Below the pieces are notes generated by a model that did no database searches, had not been told where the DNA came from, and was given only the letters and a program-made list of their open reading frames with translations. From positions 322 to 64,321 of the forward strand of contig NZ_LMQS01000005.1 in the NCBI RefSeq assembly GCF_001424665.1: a DNA stretch of 64,000 nucleotides. The letters are read 5' to 3'. Below, piece by piece: positions 47,212-56,118 of the stretch. The translations under genes and the position numbers were made by a program. Position 1 is the stretch's first letter, and each line of letters opens with the position of its first letter. Origin of the DNA: Methylophilus sp. Leaf416 (GTDB lineage: Bacteria > Pseudomonadota > Gammaproteobacteria > Burkholderiales > Methylophilaceae).

Positions 47212-48200
47212 GCCAGTACCTCCAGCATATTTAAGATCTCACCCGTTGCCGCTGAGCCGAGGTGCGCTTCACCAAGGTGGCAAACTACGCTACCACGACT
47301 GATGCCGCGTGGTGCATACAACACGGCACGTGGGTCACGCGAGCCTATCCTGGCATCTACCCAGGTGCACAATGCAGGCTGGTGACTCGCCGGATGGGTG
47401 GCATAGCCTGAAAATTTTTGCAGCATGGCCGTTTTATTAATAAATACGGCCTCGCGTAAATCATTATGCTTGGGCAACACTTCATATAATGAAGCAATTG
47501 CATGGTAAGGGCCGGTCATGCGCCGCTCCAGATGCGTATGCAGGTTCAGGTAAAACCCGTCCACGCTATTGGTCGGCAACTGGTTAAATGCAATGAATGC
47601 AGCACCGGTCAGGCCAAACAGTCCTTTGCAGGAACTATAGGCAATCACATCCGCCTGGTCGTGGTCGGCTTCCAGGCCGATAGAGGCGGTCGCATCCAGG
47701 AAAAGTTGTGCATCTACGCGGTTTGCCAGCACACGTAATTCATTCATGGGTAGTTTCAGGCCTATGCTGGTTTCGGTGTAGCAGGCGACGACCCAGTCAT
47801 ATTGTCCAGCAATATCTGCAATATCCAGCCAGTTGACCACGGTAACCGTACGCACATGGCCCAGACGCTGGGCTGCTTCGGCAAAACTTGCCAGGCGTTG
47901 GGCATAGTAGCCGCTGTCTATCACCAGCACTTTGCCGAACAGGAAATTCAGTGAGGCGATTTCCAGCGCCAGGCTGGCAGAGCCTTGCAGGCGGGCGATC
48001 TGGGCATGACCTGTCATGCTTTTTAATGCATCGAGGACAGCCTGTTCTACCTGCTGGTAATCTGTATCGCCACGGCCAAAACACGGCCGCAAGCCGAGCA
48101 GGTTTTCTTCCAGCAAACTGGCTGGCCCAGCAGTAAACAAGGCTTTGGCGCTATTTTTCTGCGTGATATGCGCCAATAGAGTTGGCGACTGGTCAGGCAT
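47208..48200 (-). CDS. Class V aminotransferase, probable 2-aminoethylphosphonate-forming transaminase
   Basis: 330-residue PLP enzyme of the PhnW/alanine-glyoxylate aminotransferase group: LFTAGPASLLEENLL start, RLQGSASLALE, LFLDATASIGLE, and PLP lysine in SSCKGLFGLTGAAF. Phosphonoacetaldehyde to 2-aminoethylphosphonate is the expected step after the decarboxylase. Start overlaps the ppd stop by 8 bases. Confidence 0.85.
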   Translation of the reverse strand: MPDQSPTLLAHITQKNSAKALFTAGPASLLEENLLGLRPCFGRGDTDYQQVEQAVLDALKSMTGHAQIARLQGSASLALEIASLNFLFGKVLVIDSGYYAQRLASFAEAAQRLGHVRTVTVVNWLDIADIAGQYDWVVACYTETSIGLKLPMNELRVLANRVDAQLFLDATASIGLEADHDQADVIAYSSCKGLFGLTGAAFIAFNQLPTNSVDGFYLNLHTHLERRMTGPYHAIASLYEVLPKHNDLREAVFINKTAMLQKFSGYATHPASHQPALCTWVDARIGSRDPRAVLYAPRGISRGSVVCHLGEAHLGSAATGEILNMLEVLA

Positions 48201-49353
48201 ACGCGACCTCTTCCAAAAATTGCATAAAGTCTTGTTTGTTCTGTGCCGGTGTACGGGTAGGGCGACCTAAATCAGCGCGTGCTCCACGTCGGCACAGCAC
48301 TTCGATAAAGCAGCTTTGGCCCAGGCTCAAGGCATACTGTAATGCCTCACTGAGCTGGCTGTTCGAGCTGACCCGGATGACCCACTGGTAACCGGCTGCT
48401 TTGGCAATGCTGGAAAGATTCAATTGTGCGGCCACGGTAGGCTGGCCGCCAACAGAATCATGCGCACCATTGTTAAAGACGATATGTACCAGGTTGTGTT
48501 GTTGTGCGCTCAATGTCAGGCTGCCCATATGCATCAGCAGGGCACCATCTCCATCCAGGCAAACCACTTGCCGGTCCGGCTGTGCCAACGCGATGCCGCA
48601 GGCAATTTGTGAAGCATGCCCCATGCCGCCTACGGTTAAAAAATCTCGTGCATGACCGCTATTGTTTGCATGCCTGAATTCAAATAGCTCGCGCGATGCC
48701 ATGCCAGTCGTGGAAACCACGGCGACATCATTGGAAAGCAGGCTGACGATACGCGTCAGCATATCCTCACGGCTAGGCAGTAAAGCATCTTTGCCCGCTG
48801 GTTTGTTGGCCGATTTTGGTTTGTAAGGCGCAAAGCATTGTTTGCGCACCACCAAAGCCACCGGGCCTGACCGGCGTTTTGCCAGGGATAGCAGCCGGCG
48901 GGTTTGTGTCAATGCGCAACTAAGATCAGTCTGGAAAATTTCAAACGGAATACCCATGATTTCCAATTGCTCAAGCGTGATCTGGCCTTGCTTGACGTGC
49001 TGCGGTTCATCATGGATCTGCGTACCATCCTGCTGCATTTCACCACGCCAGCCAATCACCATCAGCATGGGGATACCATAAATCTGCGGGTCAGCCAGGG
49101 AAGCGACAGGGTTCACCACATTGCCTAGACCGGAATTTTGCATATAGACCAGTGCAGGACTGCCAGTGGCAAGATAATGCCCCATGGCCAGACCAGTAGC
49201 ACCCCCTTCATTGGCGGCAATCACATGTTTGTGTTCCGGAAGACGATCAGAAAAACAGGCGCATAACTCCTTTAATAAGGAATCAGGCACACCGGTAAAA
49301 AACTGCACGCCTGCCAGTTGCAGCGCCTCAAGAAATGCACCAGCTTCTATCAT
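48193..49353 (-). CDS. ppd: Phosphonopyruvate decarboxylase
   Basis: 386-residue thiamine-diphosphate enzyme. N-terminal FFTGVPDSLLKELCACF with NEGGATGLAMGHYLA, C-terminal TPP motif GDGALLMHMGSLTLSAQQ...NN. Converts phosphonopyruvate to phosphonoacetaldehyde, the irreversible step that pulls the PEP mutase reaction. ATG 49353 with AAGGAG 8 bases upstream; 17 bases after pepM. The frame is open further upstream but inside pepM. Confidence 0.94.
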   Translation of the reverse strand: MIEAGAFLEALQLAGVQFFTGVPDSLLKELCACFSDRLPEHKHVIAANEGGATGLAMGHYLATGSPALVYMQNSGLGNVVNPVASLADPQIYGIPMLMVIGWRGEMQQDGTQIHDEPQHVKQGQITLEQLEIMGIPFEIFQTDLSCALTQTRRLLSLAKRRSGPVALVVRKQCFAPYKPKSANKPAGKDALLPSREDMLTRIVSLLSNDVAVVSTTGMASRELFEFRHANNSGHARDFLTVGGMGHASQIACGIALAQPDRQVVCLDGDGALLMHMGSLTLSAQQHNLVHIVFNNGAHDSVGGQPTVAAQLNLSSIAKAAGYQWVIRVSSNSQLSEALQYALSLGQSCFIEVLCRRGARADLGRPTRTPAQNKQDFMQFLEEVAYA

Positions 49354-49370
49354 GGTGGATGCTCCTTTTA

Positions 49371-50669
49371 TTATTTGGTACCAGGGATCAGTGACAACAC
49401 GTCGTTGATCGACATCAGTTCGGATTCGACTTCTGCGGTCCGCCCATTTTTGAGAATTTCCATGGCCGTACGCTGCATAGCCGGATAAGCTGCGCGCATC
49501 ATGTGGTTGGCATAAATCACCAGGTTGAATCCACGGGCGGCCAGTTCTTCTTCGGTCACCGTGCAGTAACTGGTAGGTACACACACCAATGGTGTCGTCG
49601 GGAATTCGGATTTAAAGATTTTGGCAAACTCGAATACTTCGTCCGGCGATTTCTGGCGGCTGTGTATCATGATGCCGTCCACGCCTGCACCGACATAAGC
49701 TTGTGCACGTTTGACGGCGTCTTCCATACCTTTTTCCAGGATCAGGCTTTCGATACGCGCAATCACCATAAAGTCATCACTGACACGGGCGGCACGGCCG
49801 GCGGCGATCTTGTCGCAGAAGGGTTGAATGTCATCCTGCAATTGCGCAACCTCATTGCCAAACAGAGAATTCTTTTTTAAGCCTATTTTGTCTTCAATGA
49901 TGGTGGCGGAAATACCAAGGCGTTCCATGCTGCGCACATTGAGTTCAAAGTGCTCCAGCTTGCCGCCGGTATCAGCGTCCATCACCAATGGTTTGGTGGT
50001 GACATCGAAAATATCGTTGATATTGGATAAACGGCTGTTGATCTCCAGTGCTTCAATATCCGGTTTGCCGCGCGCAGTGGAGTCAGTCAGTGAGCTGGAC
50101 CAGAAACCATCGAACTGGCAGTTTTTGCCATTGCGTTGGGCAATCGCATGCTCTGCAATGAGGGCCGAGATCGGGTTATGTGCTTCGATAAAGCGGGAAA
50201 TCGGTTTGGCGGCCAGTAATCTTTTTAAGGTACGGCGGCGGATATCGGGCGTGGTTCCCAGTGTTTGTATCTGGCCCAGCATCTCGTTGGATGAGATGCC
50301 GCGGGTGTAAGGAATCTCAATGAGATGGCCGCCATATTCAGCCAGTGCTGCGCGGGCGCGTTCACGATAAGGCAGTAATGGGCCATCCAGCCAGTCATCG
50401 CCATGCACCATGATGTCAGGTTTGTGTTTCAGCAGGTTGGGTGCGTAGTCCCATTCGTCCTGTGGCACGACATTGACCACACCACGGATATTCTCAACGA
50501 TAGATTTACGTTGATCATAAGTCAGGTAGGGCAAGCGTTTGTGATCTGCCACAGCCGCATCCGACAATAAACCAATCGTGACATCGCCGTACTTTCTTGC
50601 CTGCTCGATGATATTGATATGCCCGTGATGCAGAATATCTACCGTCATACCTACATAAACTGATGCCAT
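49371..50669 (-). CDS. pepM: Cytidylyltransferase-PEP mutase fusion
   Basis: 432 residues. 1-135: TagD-like nucleotidyltransferase (HHGH at 14-17, RGISSNEM at 123-130). 145-432: phosphoenolpyruvate mutase with the diagnostic EDK-x5-NS motif (EDK 259-261, NS 267-268) and VMDADTGG. Rearranges PEP to phosphonopyruvate, the entry step of nearly all natural phosphonates; the N-terminal domain predicts CTP activation of the product in the same protein. AGGAG 7 bases before the ATG. Head of the six-gene operon, divergent from fliC. Confidence 0.95.
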   Translation of the reverse strand: MASVYVGMTVDILHHGHINIIEQARKYGDVTIGLLSDAAVADHKRLPYLTYDQRKSIVENIRGVVNVVPQDEWDYAPNLLKHKPDIMVHGDDWLDGPLLPYRERARAALAEYGGHLIEIPYTRGISSNEMLGQIQTLGTTPDIRRRTLKRLLAAKPISRFIEAHNPISALIAEHAIAQRNGKNCQFDGFWSSSLTDSTARGKPDIEALEINSRLSNINDIFDVTTKPLVMDADTGGKLEHFELNVRSMERLGISATIIEDKIGLKKNSLFGNEVAQLQDDIQPFCDKIAAGRAARVSDDFMVIARIESLILEKGMEDAVKRAQAYVGAGVDGIMIHSRQKSPDEVFEFAKIFKSEFPTTPLVCVPTSYCTVTEEELAARGFNLVIYANHMMRAAYPAMQRTAMEILKNGRTAEVESELMSINDVLSLIPGTK

Positions 50670-50950
50670 GCAACACTCCTATATATATGCCTTGTTCACA
50701 TCCGCCAGAAAGGCGAGCTGAACATCTGTAGGAATTATGAAGTGCAGGGTATGAAATTAATTGTGTGAAAAACGCCTTAAAGCACCTTTAAATCCTTATC
50801 TATATATAAGGTTGCTTTTCAGGCAGATATCGCATCCGCTAGTTAAATAAATTAAGAGGTGATTCACGGCTAACTCCGCAAATGAGTTTGGGCGGGCCTT
50901 ATTTAAAATAGGTCAAATTGAATTTATAACCATTAAATTTAAATAAGGAC

Positions 50951-50977
50951 TAAAGAACTTCGAAGAGCCGTCGTTAA
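50951..50977 (+). promoter_or_regulatory. Second possible sigma-28 promoter
   Basis: TAAAGAAC, 11-base spacer, GTCGTTAA; weaker match than the one downstream. Confidence 0.35.
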
Positions 50978-51034
50978 CAGAAACAAGTGCTCGACCGATG
51001 TAAAGATGTAAAAAAGAAATTTTAAATGCAACAT

Positions 51035-51061
51035 TAAAGAAATTTCGTAAGCGGTCGATAA
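51035..51061 (+). promoter_or_regulatory. Sigma-28 (FliA) promoter of fliC
   Basis: TAAAGAAA (51035-51042), 11-base spacer, GTCGATAA (51054-51061) against the consensus TAAAGTTT-N11-GCCGATAA; 119 bases before the fliC ATG. Confidence 0.8.
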
Positions 51062-51180
51062 CATAAACAACAACGATGAATTAGCAAGATTTAGTAAGTA
51101 GTAAGCGAATCAACGTTGAAGTAATAGTAATACGACGATTTGACACTTAACTGGATATACGACTCTCAAGGAGAAATAAC

Positions 51181-51978
51181 ATGGCTGCTGTAATTAACAC
51201 AAACATTGCATCTTTAAACGCACAACGTAACCTGAGTGCTTCACAATCAAGCATGAATCAATCGATTCAACGTTTGTCTTCAGGTCTGCGCATTAACAGT
51301 TCTAAAGATGACGCTGCTGGCTTGGCAATTGCTACACGTATGGACGCACAAATCCGCGGTATGGATGTAGCGGTTCGTAACTCTAACGACGCGATTTCTT
51401 TCCTGCAAACTGCTGAAGGTGGTTTGTCTAAAGGTACAGACGCTCTGCAACGTATGCGTGAACTGGCTGTACAGGCTGCTAACGGTTCTTATAGCTCTGG
51501 TGACCGTGCAAACCTGAATGCTGAATTCTCACAACTGTCTTCAGAATTGACCCGCTTGAGCACTGCCACCAAGTTCAACGGTGAGCCAGCTTTAGGCCAG
51601 GGCTATCAGTTCCAGGTAGGTGCAGATGCATCTGACACTATCAGCGTTAGCTCTGTAGCTGCGGTAAGTATGTCTGGTTCCCTGTCTACAGCAGCTTCTG
51701 CTTCTGCTGCACTGACAGCGATCGATGCGGCACTGGATACAGTGAACACCAACCGTGCGACATTGGGTGCTTACCAAAACCGTTTTGAATCTGTGATCAG
51801 CAACCTGCAAATTTCGTCTGAGAACATGTCTGCTGCCAAGTCTCGTATCATGGATGCCGACTTTGCTTCAGAAACAGCGAAGATGACACGTGCACAGATC
51901 CTGCAACAAGCTGGTACAGCAATGTTGGCTCAGGCGAACCAGTTGCCTAACCAAGTGATGACACTGTTAAGAGGTTAA
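51181..51978 (+). CDS. fliC: Flagellin
   Basis: 265 residues: conserved N-terminal D0/D1 (AAVINTNIASLNAQRNL, QRLSSGLRINSSKDDAAGLAIA, LQRMRELAVQAANG) and C-terminal D1/D0 (ENMSAAKSRIMDADFASETA, AMLAQANQLPNQVMTLLRG). The middle is only about 40-50 residues, Ser/Ala rich (SVSSVAAVSMSGSLSTAASAS), so the variable D2/D3 domains are absent. The filament surface would be the D1 serine/threonine-rich face, the usual place for glycosylation. AAGGAG before the ATG; sigma-28 promoter upstream. Confidence 0.97.
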   Translation: MAAVINTNIASLNAQRNLSASQSSMNQSIQRLSSGLRINSSKDDAAGLAIATRMDAQIRGMDVAVRNSNDAISFLQTAEGGLSKGTDALQRMRELAVQAANGSYSSGDRANLNAEFSQLSSELTRLSTATKFNGEPALGQGYQFQVGADASDTISVSSVAAVSMSGSLSTAASASAALTAIDAALDTVNTNRATLGAYQNRFESVISNLQISSENMSAAKSRIMDADFASETAKMTRAQILQQAGTAMLAQANQLPNQVMTLLRG

Positions 51979-51999
51979 TTCCCTAACCAGTTGAATCCC

Positions 52000-52027
52000 A
52001 TCCACAGAGACCCGTCTCTGTGGATTT
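52000..52027 (+). terminator. Stem-loop between fliC and flaG
   Basis: Perfect 11-bp stem ATCCACAGAGA / TCTCTGTGGAT with loop CCCG and a short T-run (3). Probably attenuates read-through so that fliC mRNA exceeds flaG-fliD. Confidence 0.75.
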
Positions 52028-52051
52028 AGGTTAAGCAGAAGGAGCATTATC

Positions 52052-52390
52052 ATGAGTCAATCTATAGATGGAGTAGGCGGACGTCCGGTAAGCGGACTGG
52101 CTGCTGTAAACAGTCTTAAGTTGGTGAAGTATGGAAGTGGTGAGCAAAAACCTGCTGAGGTGTTAGACAAGGCAACCTTGACAGGTGCAGTCAACAAACT
52201 GAATGAGTATGTTGCCCCTGCATTGCAGACCATTGAGTTTTCAATTGATGATGAGTCTGATCGCATTGTGGTGAAAGTAGTGGATACCGAAACGCAAAAG
52301 GTATTACGCCAGATCCCGAATGAAGAAGTGCTTGCGATTAGTAAAACCCTGGATAAGCTGCGTGGCCTGGTGATCAGGCAAACGGTCTAG
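52052..52390 (+). CDS. flaG: FlaG family protein
   Basis: 112 residues, with the C-terminal FlaG pattern (LQTIEFSIDDESDRIVVKVVD...VLRQIPNEEVLAI). Between fliC and fliD as in many bacteria; influences filament length in some. AAGGAG upstream. Confidence 0.93.
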   Translation: MSQSIDGVGGRPVSGLAAVNSLKLVKYGSGEQKPAEVLDKATLTGAVNKLNEYVAPALQTIEFSIDDESDRIVVKVVDTETQKVLRQIPNEEVLAISKTLDKLRGLVIRQTV

Positions 52391-52424
52391 GGTAACTTTG
52401 TTTAAAGTGTCTGGAGAATAAAAG

Positions 52425-54119
52425 ATGGCTTCAATTACATCCACAACCGGGGCATCCGGCTTAGCAATCGATTCGATTGTGACAGGATTGATGACGATTG
52501 AGAAACAGCCATTAACTCAAATCCAGACCCAGATTACATCCTATAACAGCAAGCTTTCTGCCTACGGTAAACTGAATAGTGGTTTAAGTGCTTTTCAGGC
52601 AGCAGTGGATAAACTGGCTACTGCAGCCAAATTCACGGCACAATCAGTCAAAGTTTCTGATGGCAGCAGTATCGTAGCCACGGCTGACGGTACAGCGGCA
52701 AATGGAAACTACAATATTTCAGTTACGCAACTGGCGGCTTCGCAAAAAATTGCTACCTCTGCCTATGCCAATGCCACAGACATCATCGGCACCGGTACCC
52801 TGAATATTTCGTTCGGCACTTTTACCGCTGCGGATAGCGGAAACGGTACTCCGGCAAGTTTTAGTGCCAATGCGGATAAACAGGCGATCAGTATTACGAT
52901 AGATAGCACCAACAATACGCTGGCTGGTATTCGGGATGCAATCAATGCGAAAAATGCGTCTGTATCAGCCTCGATTGTAAATGACGGCAGTGGCAACCGT
53001 CTGGTCATCACTTCAAAAGATACCGGCGCAGTGAACAGCCTGAAAATCGATGTGACCGACAGCGATGACAACAGCACGGATGGCACAGGGTTATCTGCGC
53101 TGGCCTATGATCCTATGGGTGCAGTCGGGACCGGTAAAAACATGACCCAGCTTGTAGCTGCACAAAATGCATTGTTAACCGTGGATGGATTAAGCATCAG
53201 CAAATCAAGCAATACCCTGAATGACGTTATCCAGGGGGTGACTTTAAACCTGAAATCTATCACTGCAACCAGTGCAACCCTGGAAGTAGCGACAGATACA
53301 GACACCATCCAGGCATCAGTACAGAATTTTGTCGATGCCTACAATAAATTAAATACCACTTTGCGTGACCTGACCAAGTTTGTGGAAGGCGGTTCTACTT
53401 CCAATGGTCCGTTATTGGGTGACTCCACCACCCGTGACATCATGGTGAAGCTGAAGTCTATGCTGGCTCGCCCTTCAACCACGGCAACTACCTTCCGTAC
53501 ATTGGGCGATATCGGTGTGAAATCGGATTATAAAGATGGCACGTTAACCCTGGATACCGCGAAACTGACAAGCGCATTAAGCACGAATCTGGGTGATGTA
53601 GCCAAGTTATTCGCACCCTCTGCAAAAACTTCAGATCCTCAGGTGACTTATGTCAGCAGCTCCGCCAAAACACAGACTGGTACTTATGCCATCAATGTGA
53701 CCAGCCTGGGTAGCAGTACACAGGATGCCAGCGGCATGATTAATGGTGTGACTGCCTATGGTAGTGGTGCCAGTTTGATTGGCGCGGCTGACAACGCTGC
53801 ACAAGGTTTGAAAGTCGCTATTAATGGTTCTACCACCGGTGCACGTGGAACAGTCACATTTAACAAGGGCCTGGCCGGAGAATTAAGCAGCATGATAGGT
53901 AGCTGGCTGGACAGCACTGGTTCAGTAACCACCAAAACCGAAGGTATCCAGACATCGATTAAAGCATTGAACAAACGTTCATCGGATTTGAGCGCCAAGC
54001 TGCCAGCCATTGAAGCTCGTTACAGGGCGCAATATGCAAAACTGGATGCATTGCTGTCTGGCATGCAAAGCACAAGCTCATATCTTAGCCAGCAAATTGC
54101 TGCATTGAATAAAAGCTAA
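52425..54119 (+). CDS. fliD: Flagellar filament cap protein
   Basis: 564 residues: N-terminal GLAIDSIVTGLMTIEKQPLTQIQTQI, FliD_C region ending in LDALLSGMQSTSSYLSQQIAALNKS with coiled coil. Caps the filament and directs flagellin assembly. GGAG before the ATG. Confidence 0.95.
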   Translation: MASITSTTGASGLAIDSIVTGLMTIEKQPLTQIQTQITSYNSKLSAYGKLNSGLSAFQAAVDKLATAAKFTAQSVKVSDGSSIVATADGTAANGNYNISVTQLAASQKIATSAYANATDIIGTGTLNISFGTFTAADSGNGTPASFSANADKQAISITIDSTNNTLAGIRDAINAKNASVSASIVNDGSGNRLVITSKDTGAVNSLKIDVTDSDDNSTDGTGLSALAYDPMGAVGTGKNMTQLVAAQNALLTVDGLSISKSSNTLNDVIQGVTLNLKSITATSATLEVATDTDTIQASVQNFVDAYNKLNTTLRDLTKFVEGGSTSNGPLLGDSTTRDIMVKLKSMLARPSTTATTFRTLGDIGVKSDYKDGTLTLDTAKLTSALSTNLGDVAKLFAPSAKTSDPQVTYVSSSAKTQTGTYAINVTSLGSSTQDASGMINGVTAYGSGASLIGAADNAAQGLKVAINGSTTGARGTVTFNKGLAGELSSMIGSWLDSTGSVTTKTEGIQTSIKALNKRSSDLSAKLPAIEARYRAQYAKLDALLSGMQSTSSYLSQQIAALNKS

Positions 54120-54151
54120 CAGCATCAAGAATTAGGAATCAGGAGAATTTT

Positions 54152-54652
54152 ATGTTTGGGACAAAACAATCAGGTATCAATGCTTATGCAAAAGTTGGCT
54201 TGGAAACAGGCGTGGTGGATGCCAGCCCATTAAAGCTGACTGTGATGCTTTATGAAGGCGCTATTACTGCGTGCATTCATGCCCAGCAAGCAATCCAGCA
54301 AGGCAATATCGAGAAAAAAGGCGAATGCCTGACCAAGGCCGTGACCATTATCGATAATGGCTTGCGCTCCAGCCTGGACAAACGTGCCGGTGGCCAGATT
54401 GCTAGCAACCTGGACCAGTTGTACCAATACATGACCCGTAGCCTGATGCAGGCCAGCCTGCACCTCGATGCGAAAAAAGTAAATGAAATACAGCAACTGT
54501 TGATGGAGTTGAAAACTGCGTGGGAATCCCTGGAAAAATCCGGTGTACAAAAGACAGCCCAGGCTGGCGCTCCTTTCAATGCACTGGTTTCCCAAAAGGC
54601 ACAGTCCATTCCTGCCGTAAACTCAAATCGTTTGGTTGTTGCCGGAGTATAA
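54152..54652 (+). CDS. fliS: Flagellin export chaperone
   Basis: 166 residues, FliS fold (YAKVGLETGVVDASPLKLTVMLYEGAI; LRSSLDKRAGGQIASNLDQLYQYM). C-terminal extension beyond the usual ~130 residues. AGGAG upstream of the ATG. Confidence 0.95.
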   Translation: MFGTKQSGINAYAKVGLETGVVDASPLKLTVMLYEGAITACIHAQQAIQQGNIEKKGECLTKAVTIIDNGLRSSLDKRAGGQIASNLDQLYQYMTRSLMQASLHLDAKKVNEIQQLLMELKTAWESLEKSGVQKTAQAGAPFNALVSQKAQSIPAVNSNRLVVAGV

Positions 54653-54656
54653 GCGT

Positions 54657-54989
54657 ATGTCAAAAGCACTAATTGATACCTATGAATCTTCTGCGAAAAT
54701 CATGGAGCAGATGCTGATTGCCGCCAGGCAAAGTGCCTGGGAGAAAGTCACCGAGCTCGAGCAATCTTATATGCTCAAAATTGAGGTGATTAAAACCCTG
54801 GAACAAAACCTGAGGTTGCAGTCCGAGACATTAAGCCCGGAAGAGCATGGCCGCAAACAGAAACTGGTGCAGAAGATCCTGGCTGACGATGGTGAGATAC
54901 GTAATTTGCTGTACCCGGTCATGCACAGGATTACCGATATGATTTTTGATGCGCAGCTGCATGCGCGCATACCGCCGGACGCCATATAG
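54657..54989 (+). CDS. fliT: FliT-like flagellar chaperone
   Basis: 110 residues, all-helical (IDTYESSAKIMEQMLIAARQSAW; LEQSYMLKIEVIKTLEQNL). Start ATG 54657, with GGAG inside the fliS end. Position after fliS supports FliT, the FliD chaperone. The weak conservation of this family keeps confidence below that of its neighbours. Confidence 0.8.
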   Translation: MSKALIDTYESSAKIMEQMLIAARQSAWEKVTELEQSYMLKIEVIKTLEQNLRLQSETLSPEEHGRKQKLVQKILADDGEIRNLLYPVMHRITDMIFDAQLHARIPPDAI

Positions 54990-56117
54990 ATGATTCCTAT
55001 CCCGCAAGTTCTCGCTAATCGTTTCGTTGCACAGGAAACAGAGAGCTTGCGTGCCGTCTCCTCTATCATGCCGGTCGAAGGGGCACAATCCGAAGCACCT
55101 TTATGGAGCCGCTTGCGCCCGGGAATGCAGTTCTCCGGGATGATCCTGCAAAAAGAATCCAATGCCGCCAATGGCTCCGAATTAGCCAATTTCAAAGTCC
55201 AGGTTCAACTCCCTAACCAGCAACCGGCTGTGGTACAGATGCAACTACCAGCACATCTTGCCCAGCAGCAAGCCCTGCAAATGCAATACTTGGGTCAGGC
55301 AGCTACTGGGAAAGATGCACAAAGCGTATATCCGCAGGTGCGGTGGGGAATACAGACACAGAATAAAAGTGCTGATCAGCCTGCCACCAGCTTGGTGACG
55401 GCCGGGTCGCTGACCGCGTCGCAGTCAGATGCAACGGACAATTTGCCTCAGTTATTAGGGGCCATGGCCGGCCAGACTGCCAGCCAGGTAGATTTAAGTA
55501 ACCCTGCCCAGCAATTACAACGCTGGCTAAGCTCACCCATGTTTCAACAACAGGCGAGTGCATTGCAGGCGCAAGCCATTGTCAGCCATAGCCCGCAAAA
55601 GCCACAAGTGCTGGCACAAGACTTGAAGCATGCACTGGATAGCTCAGGCCTGTTTTACGAATCCCACTTGAAAGATGCCGCGCTAGGCAGCCGCCCATGG
55701 CATCAGTTATTGCAGGAACCACAAAACAAACCAAATTTTGTGCCGCCGGAAATGGTGGCGCAACAGCTCCAGGTGCTGGAACAGCAACGACTGGCCTGGC
55801 ATGGTGAAGTCTGGCCAGGGCAAAGCATGCAATGGGAAATCAGCGAGCGTGAGTCTTCTGCCCATTCGTCGGATGACCCGACCTTGAACGCCATTCAAAG
55901 TAACCTGAAATTACAACTGCCGCGCCTGGGCGAAGTCTCAGTGCGTATCACCATGGTGAATGGCCGTTTTTCAATTCGTGTACAACCGCAGGAGGCCAAC
56001 ATACTGGCGACTATGCAATCGACGCGTAGTCAGCTAGCCATGAATCTTCAGTCCGCCGGGCTAACGCTGGAATCATTACAGATTACCAGCGAGACACATG
56101 AAGCAGTCAGCCAATAA
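54990..56117 (+). CDS. FliK-like (Flg_hook) protein
   Basis: 375 residues, Gln-rich; the C-terminal part (LKLQLPRLGEVSVRITMVNGRFSIRVQ...LQSAGLTLESLQI) is a hook-length-control-like domain. It starts directly after the fliT stop (no gap) and precedes an FlhB-like gene. A true fliK begins at 62635, so this is a second, paralogous gene; role unknown, possibly secretion switching. Confidence 0.75.
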   Translation: MIPIPQVLANRFVAQETESLRAVSSIMPVEGAQSEAPLWSRLRPGMQFSGMILQKESNAANGSELANFKVQVQLPNQQPAVVQMQLPAHLAQQQALQMQYLGQAATGKDAQSVYPQVRWGIQTQNKSADQPATSLVTAGSLTASQSDATDNLPQLLGAMAGQTASQVDLSNPAQQLQRWLSSPMFQQQASALQAQAIVSHSPQKPQVLAQDLKHALDSSGLFYESHLKDAALGSRPWHQLLQEPQNKPNFVPPEMVAQQLQVLEQQRLAWHGEVWPGQSMQWEISERESSAHSSDDPTLNAIQSNLKLQLPRLGEVSVRITMVNGRFSIRVQPQEANILATMQSTRSQLAMNLQSAGLTLESLQITSETHEAVSQ

Positions 56118-56118
56118 T

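Larger units (their letters stand above)
50670..51180. other. Divergent intergenic region between pepM and fliC
   Basis: 511 bp, AT-rich, no credible gene. Contains one good and one weaker sigma-28-like promoter toward fliC and must hold the promoter for the phosphonate operon, which I could not pin down. The fliC leader from the nearer promoter is about 110 bases. Confidence 0.7.
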
